37,030 nt of DNA from NCBI RefSeq assembly GCF_011761635.1, contig NZ_JAASRN010000009.1, forward strand, positions 1-37,030. Reading direction: 5' to 3'. Position numbers and translations under genes: made by a program. Below are positions 1 through 7,509 of the stretch, piece after piece (position 1 is the first letter of the stretch; every line of letters begins with the position of its first letter). The notes under the pieces are model-generated. The model ran no database searches and was not told the DNA's origin. It worked only from the letters and a program-made list of their open reading frames with translations. Source of the DNA: Thermonema lapsum. Lineage in GTDB: Bacteria > Bacteroidota > Bacteroidia > Cytophagales > Thermonemataceae.

Positions 1-33
1 CCGGGCTGCCTGCTGCTGCCCCCTTCCCCTCAT
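1..33 (-). CDS. Possible 5' end of a gene leaving the window
   Basis: An ATG on the minus strand at 33-31 opens a frame that stays open for 11 codons to the window edge (MRGRGQQQAAR). The only support is the well-placed promoter just upstream at 43-73, whose start point would fall only a few bases before this ATG. The peptide is too short to identify, and a start further downstream outside the window is equally possible. Confidence 0.22.
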   Translation of the reverse strand, partial: MRGRGQQQAAR

Positions 34-42
34 TTGCGACTG

Positions 43-73
43 CAAAGGTAGAATGCCTCAATATTCTGTGCAA
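43..73 (-). promoter_or_regulatory. Bacteroidota-type promoter reading out of the window
   Basis: On the minus strand a TTG (73-71) is followed after exactly 20 nt by TACCTTTG (50-43), a full match to the -7 consensus TAnnTTTG. It would transcribe leftwards out of the window. Confidence 0.45.
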
Positions 74-214
74 GAGTTTGAAAGAAAAAATTTTTTGGTA
101 AATCTACAATTAACTGTAAATCAAAACATTAAACATACACATCAATGACTTTACTCATCGGACTTTCCTTTAAAAAGCTTTATTTTGCCGTGCAAAAACA
201 AATCGACATTTACC

Positions 215-1471
215 ATGTATTGGGAAAGATATACACACCATCGTATCAAAGAGCGCATACTGCAAGCGCTCAAGGAGAACATCAATTATAACGAATATCC
301 GATATTGGGTGTACCAGCTACCTATTTAGATGAGGAGGAGTTCTACCCCGATGCACCTTTCCTCGAGAATGCCCCTTTTATGCAAACCTTGATAGCCAAT
401 CCTAATCATATAGGAGTACATACACTCGACAATGGGCGGTCGCTGAAGATATTCAAAGGGACTCAAGCTATTGAACGGGAGCTAATAGAAATTGTATCGG
501 AACAGGTGTTTCAAGGGGAACCCAAACAACAGGATGGCTATATAGCCAGTGGCGGAACTGAAGCCAATATACAAGCTGTGTGGATTTACCGTAATTATTT
601 TCAGAAAGAGTTTGGTGCTGCACCTCACGAAATTGGGGTTGTTTATTCGGATGACACTCACTACTCCATTCCCAAAGCAGCCAACCTTTTAGGATTGCCC
701 TCTATTATTATTCCAGTAGAGGAAAGTAGCCGGTTGATTCAGCAAGAGGCTTTGGAAGCCAAGATAACAGAGGCTAATGAGCAAGGGGTTCGCTACTTTA
801 TCATCATTTCGAACCTTTCCACTACCATGTTTGGTTCGGTAGATCCCGTGAATGTGTACACAGACTTTTTTGTAAAACACAAGCTGCCGTTTAAATTACA
901 TATAGATGGTGCCTTTGGTGGTTTTATATTTCCTTTTGTGAACCGCGACCCTTTGTATTCTTTCAAAAACCCTCATGTTACTTCTATTGCCACTGACGGA
1001 CACAAGATGCTGCAAGCCCCTTATGGCACAGGAATTTTCATGATTCGTAAAGGTTATTTTGATTATGTGGTAACCCCACAAGCGCAGTATATTCCGGGCT
1101 TGGATTATACGCTTTGTGGCAGCCGCTCGGGTGCCAATGCTGTGGCTGTATGGATGATACTACGCCGCTATGGCTCGGAAGGATGGAAAGCAAAAATGGA
1201 GGAGCTACTATACCGCACCGATGACCTTTGTGCTTCTTTGGATGAACTGGGTGTGAAATATTACAGACACCCCAATATTAACATAGTAGCTATCAGAGCA
1301 GAGTACGTGCCCGTCGCCTTGGCTCAAAAATATTTTCTGGTAGCCGACAGCTATCAGCGGGCACCTAAATGGTGGAAAATTGTAGTAATGCCTCACGTGC
1401 GACAAGGGTTCATAGACCGCTTTTTGGAGGAGCTGGCTATTCATATCAAAAGCAAAGAAATGCAACTATAA
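215..1471 (+). CDS. PLP-dependent decarboxylase (group II / MfnA-like)
   Basis: A fold-type I PLP enzyme of the glutamate/tyrosine/aspartate decarboxylase group, which removes the alpha-carboxylate of an amino acid. I chose ATG 215 (418 aa). The frame extends to a TTG at 185, but the added ten residues look unlike a protein N-terminus. Numbered from 215, SGGTEAN at 112-118 fits the phosphate-binding turn. HIDGAFGG contains D231, the expected partner of the pyridine nitrogen. TDGHK places the Schiff-base lysine at K264. The length is close to that of compact archaeal MfnA-type decarboxylases and shorter than GadB. The substrate cannot be read from sequence. The gene stands alone, with a hairpin terminator behind it and a decayed regulator-like fragment downstream. 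An aminotransferase or sulfinoalanine decarboxylase role is the main alternative. Confidence 0.85.
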   Translation: MYWERYTHHRIKERILQALKENINYNEYPILGVPATYLDEEEFYPDAPFLENAPFMQTLIANPNHIGVHTLDNGRSLKIFKGTQAIERELIEIVSEQVFQGEPKQQDGYIASGGTEANIQAVWIYRNYFQKEFGAAPHEIGVVYSDDTHYSIPKAANLLGLPSIIIPVEESSRLIQQEALEAKITEANEQGVRYFIIISNLSTTMFGSVDPVNVYTDFFVKHKLPFKLHIDGAFGGFIFPFVNRDPLYSFKNPHVTSIATDGHKMLQAPYGTGIFMIRKGYFDYVVTPQAQYIPGLDYTLCGSRSGANAVAVWMILRRYGSEGWKAKMEELLYRTDDLCASLDELGVKYYRHPNINIVAIRAEYVPVALAQKYFLVADSYQRAPKWWKIVVMPHVRQGFIDRFLEELAIHIKSKEMQL

Positions 1472-1504
1472 TCTCATTTTACTGCTGGCAGCTTGTGTCT
1501 CTTC

Positions 1505-1555
1505 GCGAAAAGGTCAGCGCCTATACGATAACCTTTTCGCTCCTTTTATTTCTTT
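1505..1555 (+). terminator. Intrinsic terminator after the PLP decarboxylase
   Basis: A perfect 10-bp inverted repeat, GCGAAAAGGT (1505-1514) and ACCTTTTCGC (1531-1540), is followed by a T-rich tract. The loop is 16 nt, longer than usual. Confidence 0.6.
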
Positions 1556-1581
1556 GAAAAAGCATTGAATGCCAATAGTAA

Positions 1582-1845
1582 AGTTTATTTGAAATACAAG
1601 ATTTATCTCAAAGCCTGCTTAGAGGCTTTCCGCTTTTAAACATGGACGCCTGTGTCTGCGATTTTTTTACTTTAGACACTTCCATGATTGTCTATTACTG
1701 GTTGGAAGACAAAAATGAAGATTTTGAAAAGACCGATGCATTCGTAGGGAAGTCAGTCAACACATTTTTTGACTTTATGTCGCTCCATGTGATGGGACTT
1801 CATAGTGAACATTGGGCATTCCTATTATTTCTGCCAAATATATAA
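1582..1845 (+). pseudogene. Probable C-terminal remnant of a TetR-family regulator
   Basis: An open frame runs from after a TAA at 1579-1581 to a stop ending at 1845; the first ATG is at 1642. The residues around YYWLEDKNEDFEKTDAF and GKSVNTFFDF resemble my recollection of the end of Bacteroidota TetR/AcrR regulators: a YWL[ND]D segment, then EKTDAFIEKSV and FD. No helix-turn-helix part precedes it, and the 569-nt gap holds no other gene. I infer a truncated regulator. A chance ORF or a real small gene starting at 1642 cannot be excluded. A terminator-like hairpin lies 50 nt downstream. Inside the fragment, at 1610-1629, AAAGCCT/AGGCTTT forms a short stem. Confidence 0.4.
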
Positions 1846-1895
1846 GTTGTCGGAAGGGATTGTCTCTCTGAAGAAGTAAAAAGACTGAAGAAGGC

Positions 1896-1919
1896 AAAAG
1901 GCTCAAGACATGCCTTTTT
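1896..1919 (+). terminator. Terminator-like hairpin behind the TetR-like fragment
   Basis: AAAAGGC (1896-1902) pairs with GCCTTTT (1912-1918) across a 9-nt loop and ends in a short T run. The stem is modest. Confidence 0.4.
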
Positions 1920-1933
1920 ACATTAAGAGCACT

Positions 1934-1941
1934 TAGTTTTG
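1934..1941 (+). promoter_or_regulatory. Candidate -7 box upstream of the radical SAM gene
   Basis: TAGTTTTG matches TAnnTTTG, but I see no TTG at the right distance upstream. It lies about 100 nt before the ATG at 2041. Confidence 0.25.
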
Positions 1942-2040
1942 ATTTATACAACCTGTTGAATCAATTGGGCACAAAATAGGGATTACCCAAGCTGAGTTTT
2001 TGTCAGTTTCGTAAATTGGCTGTTCATTGGACGGTAGCCT

Positions 2041-3039
2041 ATGAGACTTGTACGTCACCCGGTTTTGTGTAATTACTACCTTACTTATCGTTGCAATGCA
2101 CGTTGCAGTTTTTGCGATATATGGGAGCGTCCCTCGCCCTACGTGCAGCGCGAAGCTGTATTTAAGAACCTAAAAGATGCCCGGCGGTTGGGAGTTGAAA
2201 TCATCGATTTCACTGGCGGTGAGCCACTCTTACACCGCGAACTGCCCGTCTTTCTGGAGTATGCACAAAAGCTGGGGTTCATTACTACCGTTACTACCAA
2301 CGCTTTGCTTTACCCGAAGTATGCCGAAGCACTGCGCGGGAAAATAGATATGCTCCACTTTTCGCTGGATGGCGCCGATGCAGACACACACAATGCCATC
2401 CGCGGTGTGCATTGCTTCGACCATGTGATGCGTTCTATAGAGATAGCTCTTGAGTTAGGTGAAAGACCCGATATTCTATTCACGGCAACGAATCACAACA
2501 TTCAACACATTCAAAGTATCTGGGAAAAGATATGCCTTCCTCATCGTTTGGTGTTAATCATCAACCCAGTGTTTCACTACAACGACGTAGGCGAGGCGCT
2601 CAGCAAAGAAAGCCTGATGCTCCTTCGCAAATGGGCTAAAAAACCGTGGGTATATCTGAATGAGGCTTTTTTAAAATTGCGTGAACAGGGGGGGAATGAC
2701 CCACAGCGCCCTGTATGCAAAGCTGGCAGCAGCACTTTGGTTATTTCACCCGACAATGAGTTGATTGTCCCCTGTTATCATTTGAGTGCCGCACGCTTCC
2801 CTATCCGGAACAATTTATTCGATTTGTACAACAGCCCGGAAGTACAAAAATGGGTAGCTTTAGAAGGACGCCTCAATGCATGCAAAGGATGTGCCATCAA
2901 CTGTTATATGCAGCCTTCCTTTGCTGTAGAAATGAATGCTTATTGGTGGCTTGCTTTGCGCAGCACCTTAAAATATAATTACTTAAAAGGCACTTGGCGC
3001 CGCTATTTGGTTCAAAAAATAAAGGCAAGGAAGCTTTGA
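2041..3039 (+). CDS. Radical SAM protein with SPASM-like C-terminal cysteines
   Basis: Cysteines C18, C22 and C25 form the CxxxCxxC motif that binds the [4Fe-4S] cluster used to cleave S-adenosylmethionine. TGGEP at 58-62 is the usual SAM-binding motif on the second strand. The C-terminal third has five further cysteines, C226, C245, C281, C284 and C288, ending in CxxCxxxC. This fits a SPASM or twitch domain carrying an auxiliary cluster. The length of 332 aa and the layout match the PqqE/MoaA-like part of the superfamily. Such enzymes often modify peptides, but no precursor peptide gene or export gene sits beside it, so the substrate is unknown. It stands alone between the TetR-like fragment and a convergent gene. 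Confidence 0.85.
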   Translation: MRLVRHPVLCNYYLTYRCNARCSFCDIWERPSPYVQREAVFKNLKDARRLGVEIIDFTGGEPLLHRELPVFLEYAQKLGFITTVTTNALLYPKYAEALRGKIDMLHFSLDGADADTHNAIRGVHCFDHVMRSIEIALELGERPDILFTATNHNIQHIQSIWEKICLPHRLVLIINPVFHYNDVGEALSKESLMLLRKWAKKPWVYLNEAFLKLREQGGNDPQRPVCKAGSSTLVISPDNELIVPCYHLSAARFPIRNNLFDLYNSPEVQKWVALEGRLNACKGCAINCYMQPSFAVEMNAYWWLALRSTLKYNYLKGTWRRYLVQKIKARKL

Positions 3040-3086
3040 ATGCCTCCTGCCCTTACATGCTACTATTTTAGCTTTTTTGCTGCGTT

Positions 3087-3539
3087 TTATTCCTCTCCTC
3101 GATAGGGAATGAAAACGATGCTATCGTCGTCATTGCCCATTACCAAGCGATTTTCCGAGATTTTCACCGGAATGGTCTCGCCTGCGTCGCTTGCTCCTTT
3201 ATCTTTTAATGTCAGCTGAGTGCCGTCTTTGGAAAGAGTCCACTCAAACTCCACCACACCTTGTATAGAGGTAGTTTCACCGGTCCCGTCTGCCCGGAAA
3301 TTTATAGTCATAACGCCCAAAATCTGAAGCATAAGTTCCTTTTGGGCTTTAATCTGTTCAGCTTGCTCGGGGTCTTCTTTGGCAAGTTTTGCTATTTGCT
3401 CATCTAACCTTTGGCTAAGCCACTCTTTGTCAATCATCCACTTTTTAATCAAATACTTGCGGGGATTGTCAAGTGTGAAACTGCTTAGTCCGGCAAGAGC
3501 GAGCATCAACACTACGGCTACTTTACTTACTGTTCTCAT
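3087..3539 (-). CDS. Exported lipocalin-like small protein, copy 1
   Basis: A 150-residue protein with a hydrophobic N-terminal signal segment (roughly residues 6-22) and no clear lipobox. After the signal comes a helical charged stretch, then a short beta-rich part with FRADGTGE and FEWTLSKDGTQLTL. The pattern (a tryptophan near the start of the mature part, an ADG turn, then a W-x-L strand) recurs in the next two genes upstream. It resembles Bacteroidota lipocalin-like domain proteins, which usually have no assigned function. It is the last gene of the minus-strand cluster, 31 nt after copy 2, and converges on the radical SAM gene. I see no strong terminator between them. Confidence 0.7.
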   Translation of the reverse strand: MRTVSKVAVVLMLALAGLSSFTLDNPRKYLIKKWMIDKEWLSQRLDEQIAKLAKEDPEQAEQIKAQKELMLQILGVMTINFRADGTGETTSIQGVVEFEWTLSKDGTQLTLKDKGASDAGETIPVKISENRLVMGNDDDSIVFIPYRGEE

Positions 3540-3570
3540 TGTATTTGTTATTTGTCAAGTCAAAGTTTTA

Positions 3571-4047
3571 TTATTCGGCATTCTGTTCTGTTTCGCTACT
3601 GGAAGCAGGCACCAGCACCATACGAATCTTTTTCCCTTGTTCTGCTTCTCTTGCCAGCACCAACTTGTTTGCATTGATTTCCTCAATGGTAAAGTCCAAG
3701 GGTTCCAACGCCTTTGCCCCTTCTATTGAAGCGGTTTGGCGCAACACATTGTCGCCCACCAACTCCCAAGTGCCTTCTTCTTTGCCCATGGGGGCTTTTA
3801 CTTCATAGGTTCCATCGGCATTGTAAGAGATACGGTAAGTTTTTATGGTTTGTACCATCATGGGCCACATGCTTTCCATTATTTGCTTTTCCTCTTCTGT
3901 TACGTTCTTCAGCATTTCTTCCTTCATAGCTTCGGCATCGAAAGTCCATGTATGCGAAGAAATCAAGGTTTTGGGGTCAGAAGGCTTGCAGGCAGTAAAG
4001 AAAAGTGATGCCAGCAAAAAGAACATGTACAAAAGTGATTTTCTCAT
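3571..4047 (-). CDS. Lipocalin-like lipoprotein, copy 2
   Basis: A 158-residue protein whose N-terminus, ending LASLFFTAC, is a lipoprotein signal peptide with lipid-attached C20. The mature part begins TLISSHTWTFDAEAMK, close to TLTSPQWILDAERLAA of the neighbouring copy 3. It then has an ADGTYEV turn and GTWELVGDN, matching the layout of copy 1. The three are therefore probably paralogues from tandem duplication. The protein is likely anchored in the outer or inner membrane facing the periplasm. Function is unknown; the lipocalin-like fold suggests binding of a small hydrophobic ligand, which is inference only. Confidence 0.75.
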   Translation of the reverse strand: MRKSLLYMFFLLASLFFTACKPSDPKTLISSHTWTFDAEAMKEEMLKNVTEEEKQIMESMWPMMVQTIKTYRISYNADGTYEVKAPMGKEEGTWELVGDNVLRQTASIEGAKALEPLDFTIEEINANKLVLAREAEQGKKIRMVLVPASSSETEQNAE

Positions 4048-4112
4048 AAATCTTGAAATTAAAATTGAAAGTTTGTATTGAATAAGTTAACGGAAGGACA
4101 AGAGAATTAATT

Positions 4113-4484
4113 TTACTGCCTGCTGTTTTTTTGCTTGGGAAGAGAATTCCAAATAGCAAAAAACTTCTCCGAGCTGATAGCTTTTATAGGCAAAGAATCT
4201 TTGCCTATCAGCAGTTGTTTTTTATCGAGCTGCCATTTGCCGGCTTCTTGCCATTTGCCGCCACCATCAGGGCTTATGAATAAGATACTATCCATCCCGC
4301 GATGATAATCCCCTACAACCATAGGTGCTTTCATTTGTTCCGACTTGCCGGGATATTGGCAGGCTAAATGCTTCTTTTTGAGCGCAAGCAGCGATTCATA
4401 GAAGGCAGCCAGACGCTCAGCATCGAGTATCCATTGGGGGGAAGTCAGCGTGTCTTTTTCGTTATGGCAAGCCATGAAAAGCAA
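4113..4484 (-). CDS. Lipocalin-like lipoprotein, copy 3; start unclear
   Basis: The coding frame reads MAC then HNEKDTLTSPQWILDAERL, so a lipobox-like cysteine opens the mature protein. From a TTG at 4484-4482 only five residues precede that cysteine, too few for a signal peptide. The frame stays open upstream to a stop at 4568-4566. It would encode a convincing signal (RTRKSVF, then a hydrophobic run ending LLLFMAC), but it holds no ATG, GTG or other TTG. Either a rare start such as ATT (4505-4503) is used, or a frameshift has separated the real start. An out-of-frame ATG at 4497-4495 lies inside this stretch. The mature part matches copy 2 and keeps the GKWQL strand. Confidence 0.6.
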   Translation of the reverse strand: MLFMACHNEKDTLTSPQWILDAERLAAFYESLLALKKKHLACQYPGKSEQMKAPMVVGDYHRGMDSILFISPDGGGKWQEAGKWQLDKKQLLIGKDSLPIKAISSEKFFAIWNSLPKQKNSRQ

Positions 4485-4557
4485 TAAAGAAGCATGTATA
4501 ACAATATATTGCGTACAAAATACGCTTTTTCTTGTTCTGCGGCAATATTTATGCCAA

Positions 4558-5292
4558 CTATTTTTTCAGGTGCATAACCATGCGCGGCGAGCTTTTCTCT
4601 TCGTAATCAGAAAGCGCATAGTCGCCCCATACGTTTTGAAGACTTAAGCCGGCTTTACGGAAAAATTGCTGGAAGTCATCGAGGTAAAATAGGCGCACCC
4701 GCTCGAAGAACTCAAAGTCTTGCCCTTCATAGTGAAAACGGATACATTTTACCACAAAACCATTGTCAATCAATCGACGAATGAAAAAGGTAATGCCTTC
4801 TTCGTGTTTCTCTTCTTCCTCTTTGAGGTGAGCCATAACATAAACCGGATTCAAAAAGTCGATGACAGCCTGCCCTCCCGGTTTCAACTTCTTGGCTATG
4901 GCATCCACCACGCGATAATTTTCATCGTCCGATTCAAAATAGCCAAAACTTGTAAAGAGATTAAACACATAGTCGAAAGCTTCGAAGTCATAAGGCAAGC
5001 GCATATCGTGAACGGCAAAGCACAAACGAGGGCGTTCCAGCTGTTTGGCATAGGCAATGTTTTGTCTGGAAAGGTCCACCCCCAGCACATCCAAGCCCTC
5101 ATTCCACAGATGCAGGGCATGACGTCCACGCCCACAAGCTAAGTCCAGGGCTTTTTGCCCTGCAGTAAAATGCAGTTTTTTTGCCAAGTTATGGATAAAC
5201 TCACGGGCTTCCTGCTCGTCGCGATGTTTATAGAGTATATGGTAAAAAGGGGTATTGAACCATTCTTTATACCACTCTTTCGATAGTTGCAT
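4558..5292 (-). CDS. Class I SAM-dependent methyltransferase
   Basis: A 244-residue Rossmann-fold methyltransferase. Motif I, ALDLACGRG, is at residues 48-56 and is followed by the acidic end of strand 2 (VLGVDLS). FDYVFNLFTSFGYF matches motif IV-V of the methyltransferase 11/25 group, and LKPGGQAVIDF is the usual motif VI. The substrate is unknown. The gene begins four nucleotides after apbE ends, so the two are almost certainly co-transcribed. The lipoprotein genes follow on the same strand. Confidence 0.85.
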   Translation of the reverse strand: MQLSKEWYKEWFNTPFYHILYKHRDEQEAREFIHNLAKKLHFTAGQKALDLACGRGRHALHLWNEGLDVLGVDLSRQNIAYAKQLERPRLCFAVHDMRLPYDFEAFDYVFNLFTSFGYFESDDENYRVVDAIAKKLKPGGQAVIDFLNPVYVMAHLKEEEEKHEEGITFFIRRLIDNGFVVKCIRFHYEGQDFEFFERVRLFYLDDFQQFFRKAGLSLQNVWGDYALSDYEEKSSPRMVMHLKK

Positions 5293-5296
5293 GCGT

Positions 5297-6385
5297 CTAT
5301 TTGCTTTCTTGTTTTACTTCTACAATACGCTGCCTCAAAGCAGGCGATACAAAGGCTTTCAAGGTGCCCCGGTCATCATAAATAAGATAGGCTTTCAATT
5401 CAGGGTGAAGCTCCAACAAACGACGCGCTTTCTCCAAGCCCACCACCATAAAAGCAGTAGCATAAGCGTCGGCAGTCATGGCGTCGGGGGCTATGACCGT
5501 AGCGCTCAACAAACTGTGGTTTACAGGCTTGGCGGTAAGCGGGTCGATGGTATGTGTATATTTTTTTCCGTTCTTTATGTAAAACTTTTCATAGTTCCCC
5601 GAAGTAGCCAAGCCTTCGTTGTCAAGTGCTACGATGGCATAGGCTACGTTTTTGCCTTTTTCTGCCTGCACGGGGTCTTTGATGCCAATACGCCAGTGCT
5701 CTCCATCTTTATTTTTTCCGGCACAACGCAACTCCCCTCCCAACTCAATCATAAAATGGCGCACTCCTTGCGCTAACAGGTAATCTGCCAGCACATCTAC
5801 ACTGTAACCTTGTGCTATGGCATTGAAATCGAGCTGCACGAAGCTGCGTTTTTTCCATACACACGAATCATCGAAGCCTATATTGAAAAAGCCCACCAAG
5901 CGGCGCAGGGAGTCGAGCACAGGAGCAGCTGGTGGCTCGGGCGGAGCACCCGGAGCAAAACCATAAGCACGCACCAAAGGAGCAATGGTAGGGTCAAATG
6001 CCCCTGCCGTAGCTTCATATACCTCTTGGCTTTTGCGCAATACCGGCAGAAAATACGGCGACTCATAGCATAGCCGTCCAGAATCAAGGATATTGAAGCG
6101 GCTTATTTCCGAGGCAGGTACATAAGTTGACAATGCCAGGTCAAACTGCCGCAGTAAGGAGTCGATGGCAGGTTGAAAGTCCCGCTTCAAAGAATCGTAA
6201 TATTTGATTTGATAAGTGGTGCCTTGTGCAGCTCCACGCAACTCAAACCAACCGGAAGAGAGGTTCTGTATTTCATCGAGCTGTTGTTGCTCTTTCTTGT
6301 AGGCACGGTAATGGTAAACACCCACAATGGCAATCAGCAAGATGAGGGAATAGAGGATGTTTTTCGCTCTGGGGTTCATAAACAC
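5297..6385 (-). CDS. apbE: FAD:protein FMN transferase (ApbE)
   Basis: ApbE moves FMN from FAD to a threonine of a target protein (for example NqrB/C or RnfD/G) in the periplasm. The 362-residue protein has an N-terminal membrane anchor (about residues 10-26). Family motifs follow in order: GAFDPTIAPLV, DFNAIAQGYSVD, ELGGELRCAGKN, LATSGNYEKFY, HTIDP and APDAMTADAYATA. The last holds the Mg-binding residues. ATG 6385 or the ATG two codons later (6379) could be the start. No flavinylated target or electron-transport operon is adjacent. The gene leads a minus-strand group with a methyltransferase and three small exported proteins, and diverges from ruvB. Confidence 0.93.
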   Translation of the reverse strand: MFMNPRAKNILYSLILLIAIVGVYHYRAYKKEQQQLDEIQNLSSGWFELRGAAQGTTYQIKYYDSLKRDFQPAIDSLLRQFDLALSTYVPASEISRFNILDSGRLCYESPYFLPVLRKSQEVYEATAGAFDPTIAPLVRAYGFAPGAPPEPPAAPVLDSLRRLVGFFNIGFDDSCVWKKRSFVQLDFNAIAQGYSVDVLADYLLAQGVRHFMIELGGELRCAGKNKDGEHWRIGIKDPVQAEKGKNVAYAIVALDNEGLATSGNYEKFYIKNGKKYTHTIDPLTAKPVNHSLLSATVIAPDAMTADAYATAFMVVGLEKARRLLELHPELKAYLIYDDRGTLKAFVSPALRQRIVEVKQESK

Positions 6386-6404
6386 AATGCTTCGCGATGC
6401 GATG

Positions 6405-6412
6405 CAAATTTA
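6405..6412 (-). promoter_or_regulatory. -7 box for apbE
   Basis: TAAATTTG on the minus strand matches TAnnTTTG and lies 20 nt before the apbE ATG. I see no clear -33 TTG at the right spacing. Confidence 0.4.
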
Positions 6413-6442
6413 CACTTTCTGCTCAATGCAGCCATAAATTTG

Positions 6443-6450
6443 TATCTTTG
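6443..6450 (+). promoter_or_regulatory. -7 box for ruvB
   Basis: TATCTTTG matches TAnnTTTG and lies 21 nt before the ruvB ATG, giving a very short leader. A -33 box is not obvious. It sits back to back with the apbE box. Confidence 0.45.
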
Positions 6451-6471
6451 AGTAGCTGACCAACAAGACTT

Positions 6472-7509
6472 ATGGGAAGAAATGATTTGTTGAGGGCAGA
6501 GAAAGAGCACCTGTCCACGAAGGATTTGGAAATAGAGCGCGCCTTGCGCCCGCTTAGCTTCGAAGACTTTACCGGGCAACCCCAAATAGTGGAAAACCTG
6601 CGTGTATTTGTGCAAGCTGCTTTGCAGCGAGGTGAAGCGCTCGACCATGTGCTGCTTCATGGACCGCCGGGCTTAGGCAAAACCACCTTAGCCAATATCA
6701 TTAGCAATGAGTTGGGGGTAAATCTCACCATTACATCCGGTCCAGTGCTTGACAAACCCAGCGACCTTGCCGGCTTGCTCACCAAGCTGAACCCCCACGA
6801 CGTACTATTTATCGATGAAATTCACCGCCTCAGCCCGGTAGTGGAGGAGTATTTATACTCTGCTATGGAAGATTACTGCATCGATATTATGTTGGACACG
6901 GGTCCCAATGCACGCAGTGTGCAAATCAGCCTCAACCCCTTCACTTTGATTGGCGCCACCACCCGCTCCGGCTTGCTCACTTCGCCTCTGCGTGCTCGTT
7001 TTGGCATCACTGCTCGCCTCAACTACTACGACGCCTCCACCCTTCAAAAAATAGTGATGCGCTCGGCACGCTTGTTGGACATTCCCATAGAAGAAGCTGC
7101 TGCCCTGGAAATAGCCCGTCGCAGCCGAGGCACCCCACGCATTGCCAACAACTTGCTGCGCCGCACACGAGACTTTGCCCAAGTAAAAGGCAAAGGCGTT
7201 ATTACCTTGCCCATTGCTGAAATGGCACTTCAGGCACTGAATGTAGATAAAAATGGGCTCGATGAGATGGACAATAAAATCCTATCCACCATTGTTCACA
7301 AATTCAAAGGGGGACCGGTAGGGATTTCCACCATAGCCACCGCCTGCGGCGAAGATGCCGAAACTATCGAAGAAGTTTACGAACCATTCCTTATACAAGA
7401 GGGTTATATCAAGCGCACAGCACGCGGAAGGCAGGCAACCCCATTGGCTTACAAACACTTGGGTGTAGTACCTCCTACTGCGCAAAACAGTTTGTTCGAT
7501 GAATCCTAA
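6472..7509 (+). CDS. ruvB: Holliday junction branch migration helicase RuvB
   Basis: The AAA+ motor that drives branch migration with RuvA, before RuvC resolution. The 345-residue length is standard. Walker [10 protein letters not shown] and Walker B FIDEIHR are present, followed by the sensor segment with [18 protein letters not shown] and the C-terminal winged helix ([22 protein letters not shown]). The start [10 protein letters not shown] is preceded by a promoter box 21 nt upstream. The stop overlaps the next gene by 11 nt, so the epimerase is probably translationally coupled. ruvA and ruvC are not in the window. Confidence 0.97.
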   Translation: MGRNDLLRAEKEHLSTKDLEIERALRPLSFEDFTGQPQIVENLRVFVQAALQRGEALDHVLLHGPPGLGKTTLANIISNELGVNLTITSGPVLDKPSDLAGLLTKLNPHDVLFIDEIHRLSPVVEEYLYSAMEDYCIDIMLDTGPNARSVQISLNPFTLIGATTRSGLLTSPLRARFGITARLNYYDASTLQKIVMRSARLLDIPIEEAAALEIARRSRGTPRIANNLLRRTRDFAQVKGKGVITLPIAEMALQALNVDKNGLDEMDNKILSTIVHKFKGGPVGISTIATACGEDAETIEEVYEPFLIQEGYIKRTARGRQATPLAYKHLGVVPPTAQNSLFDES

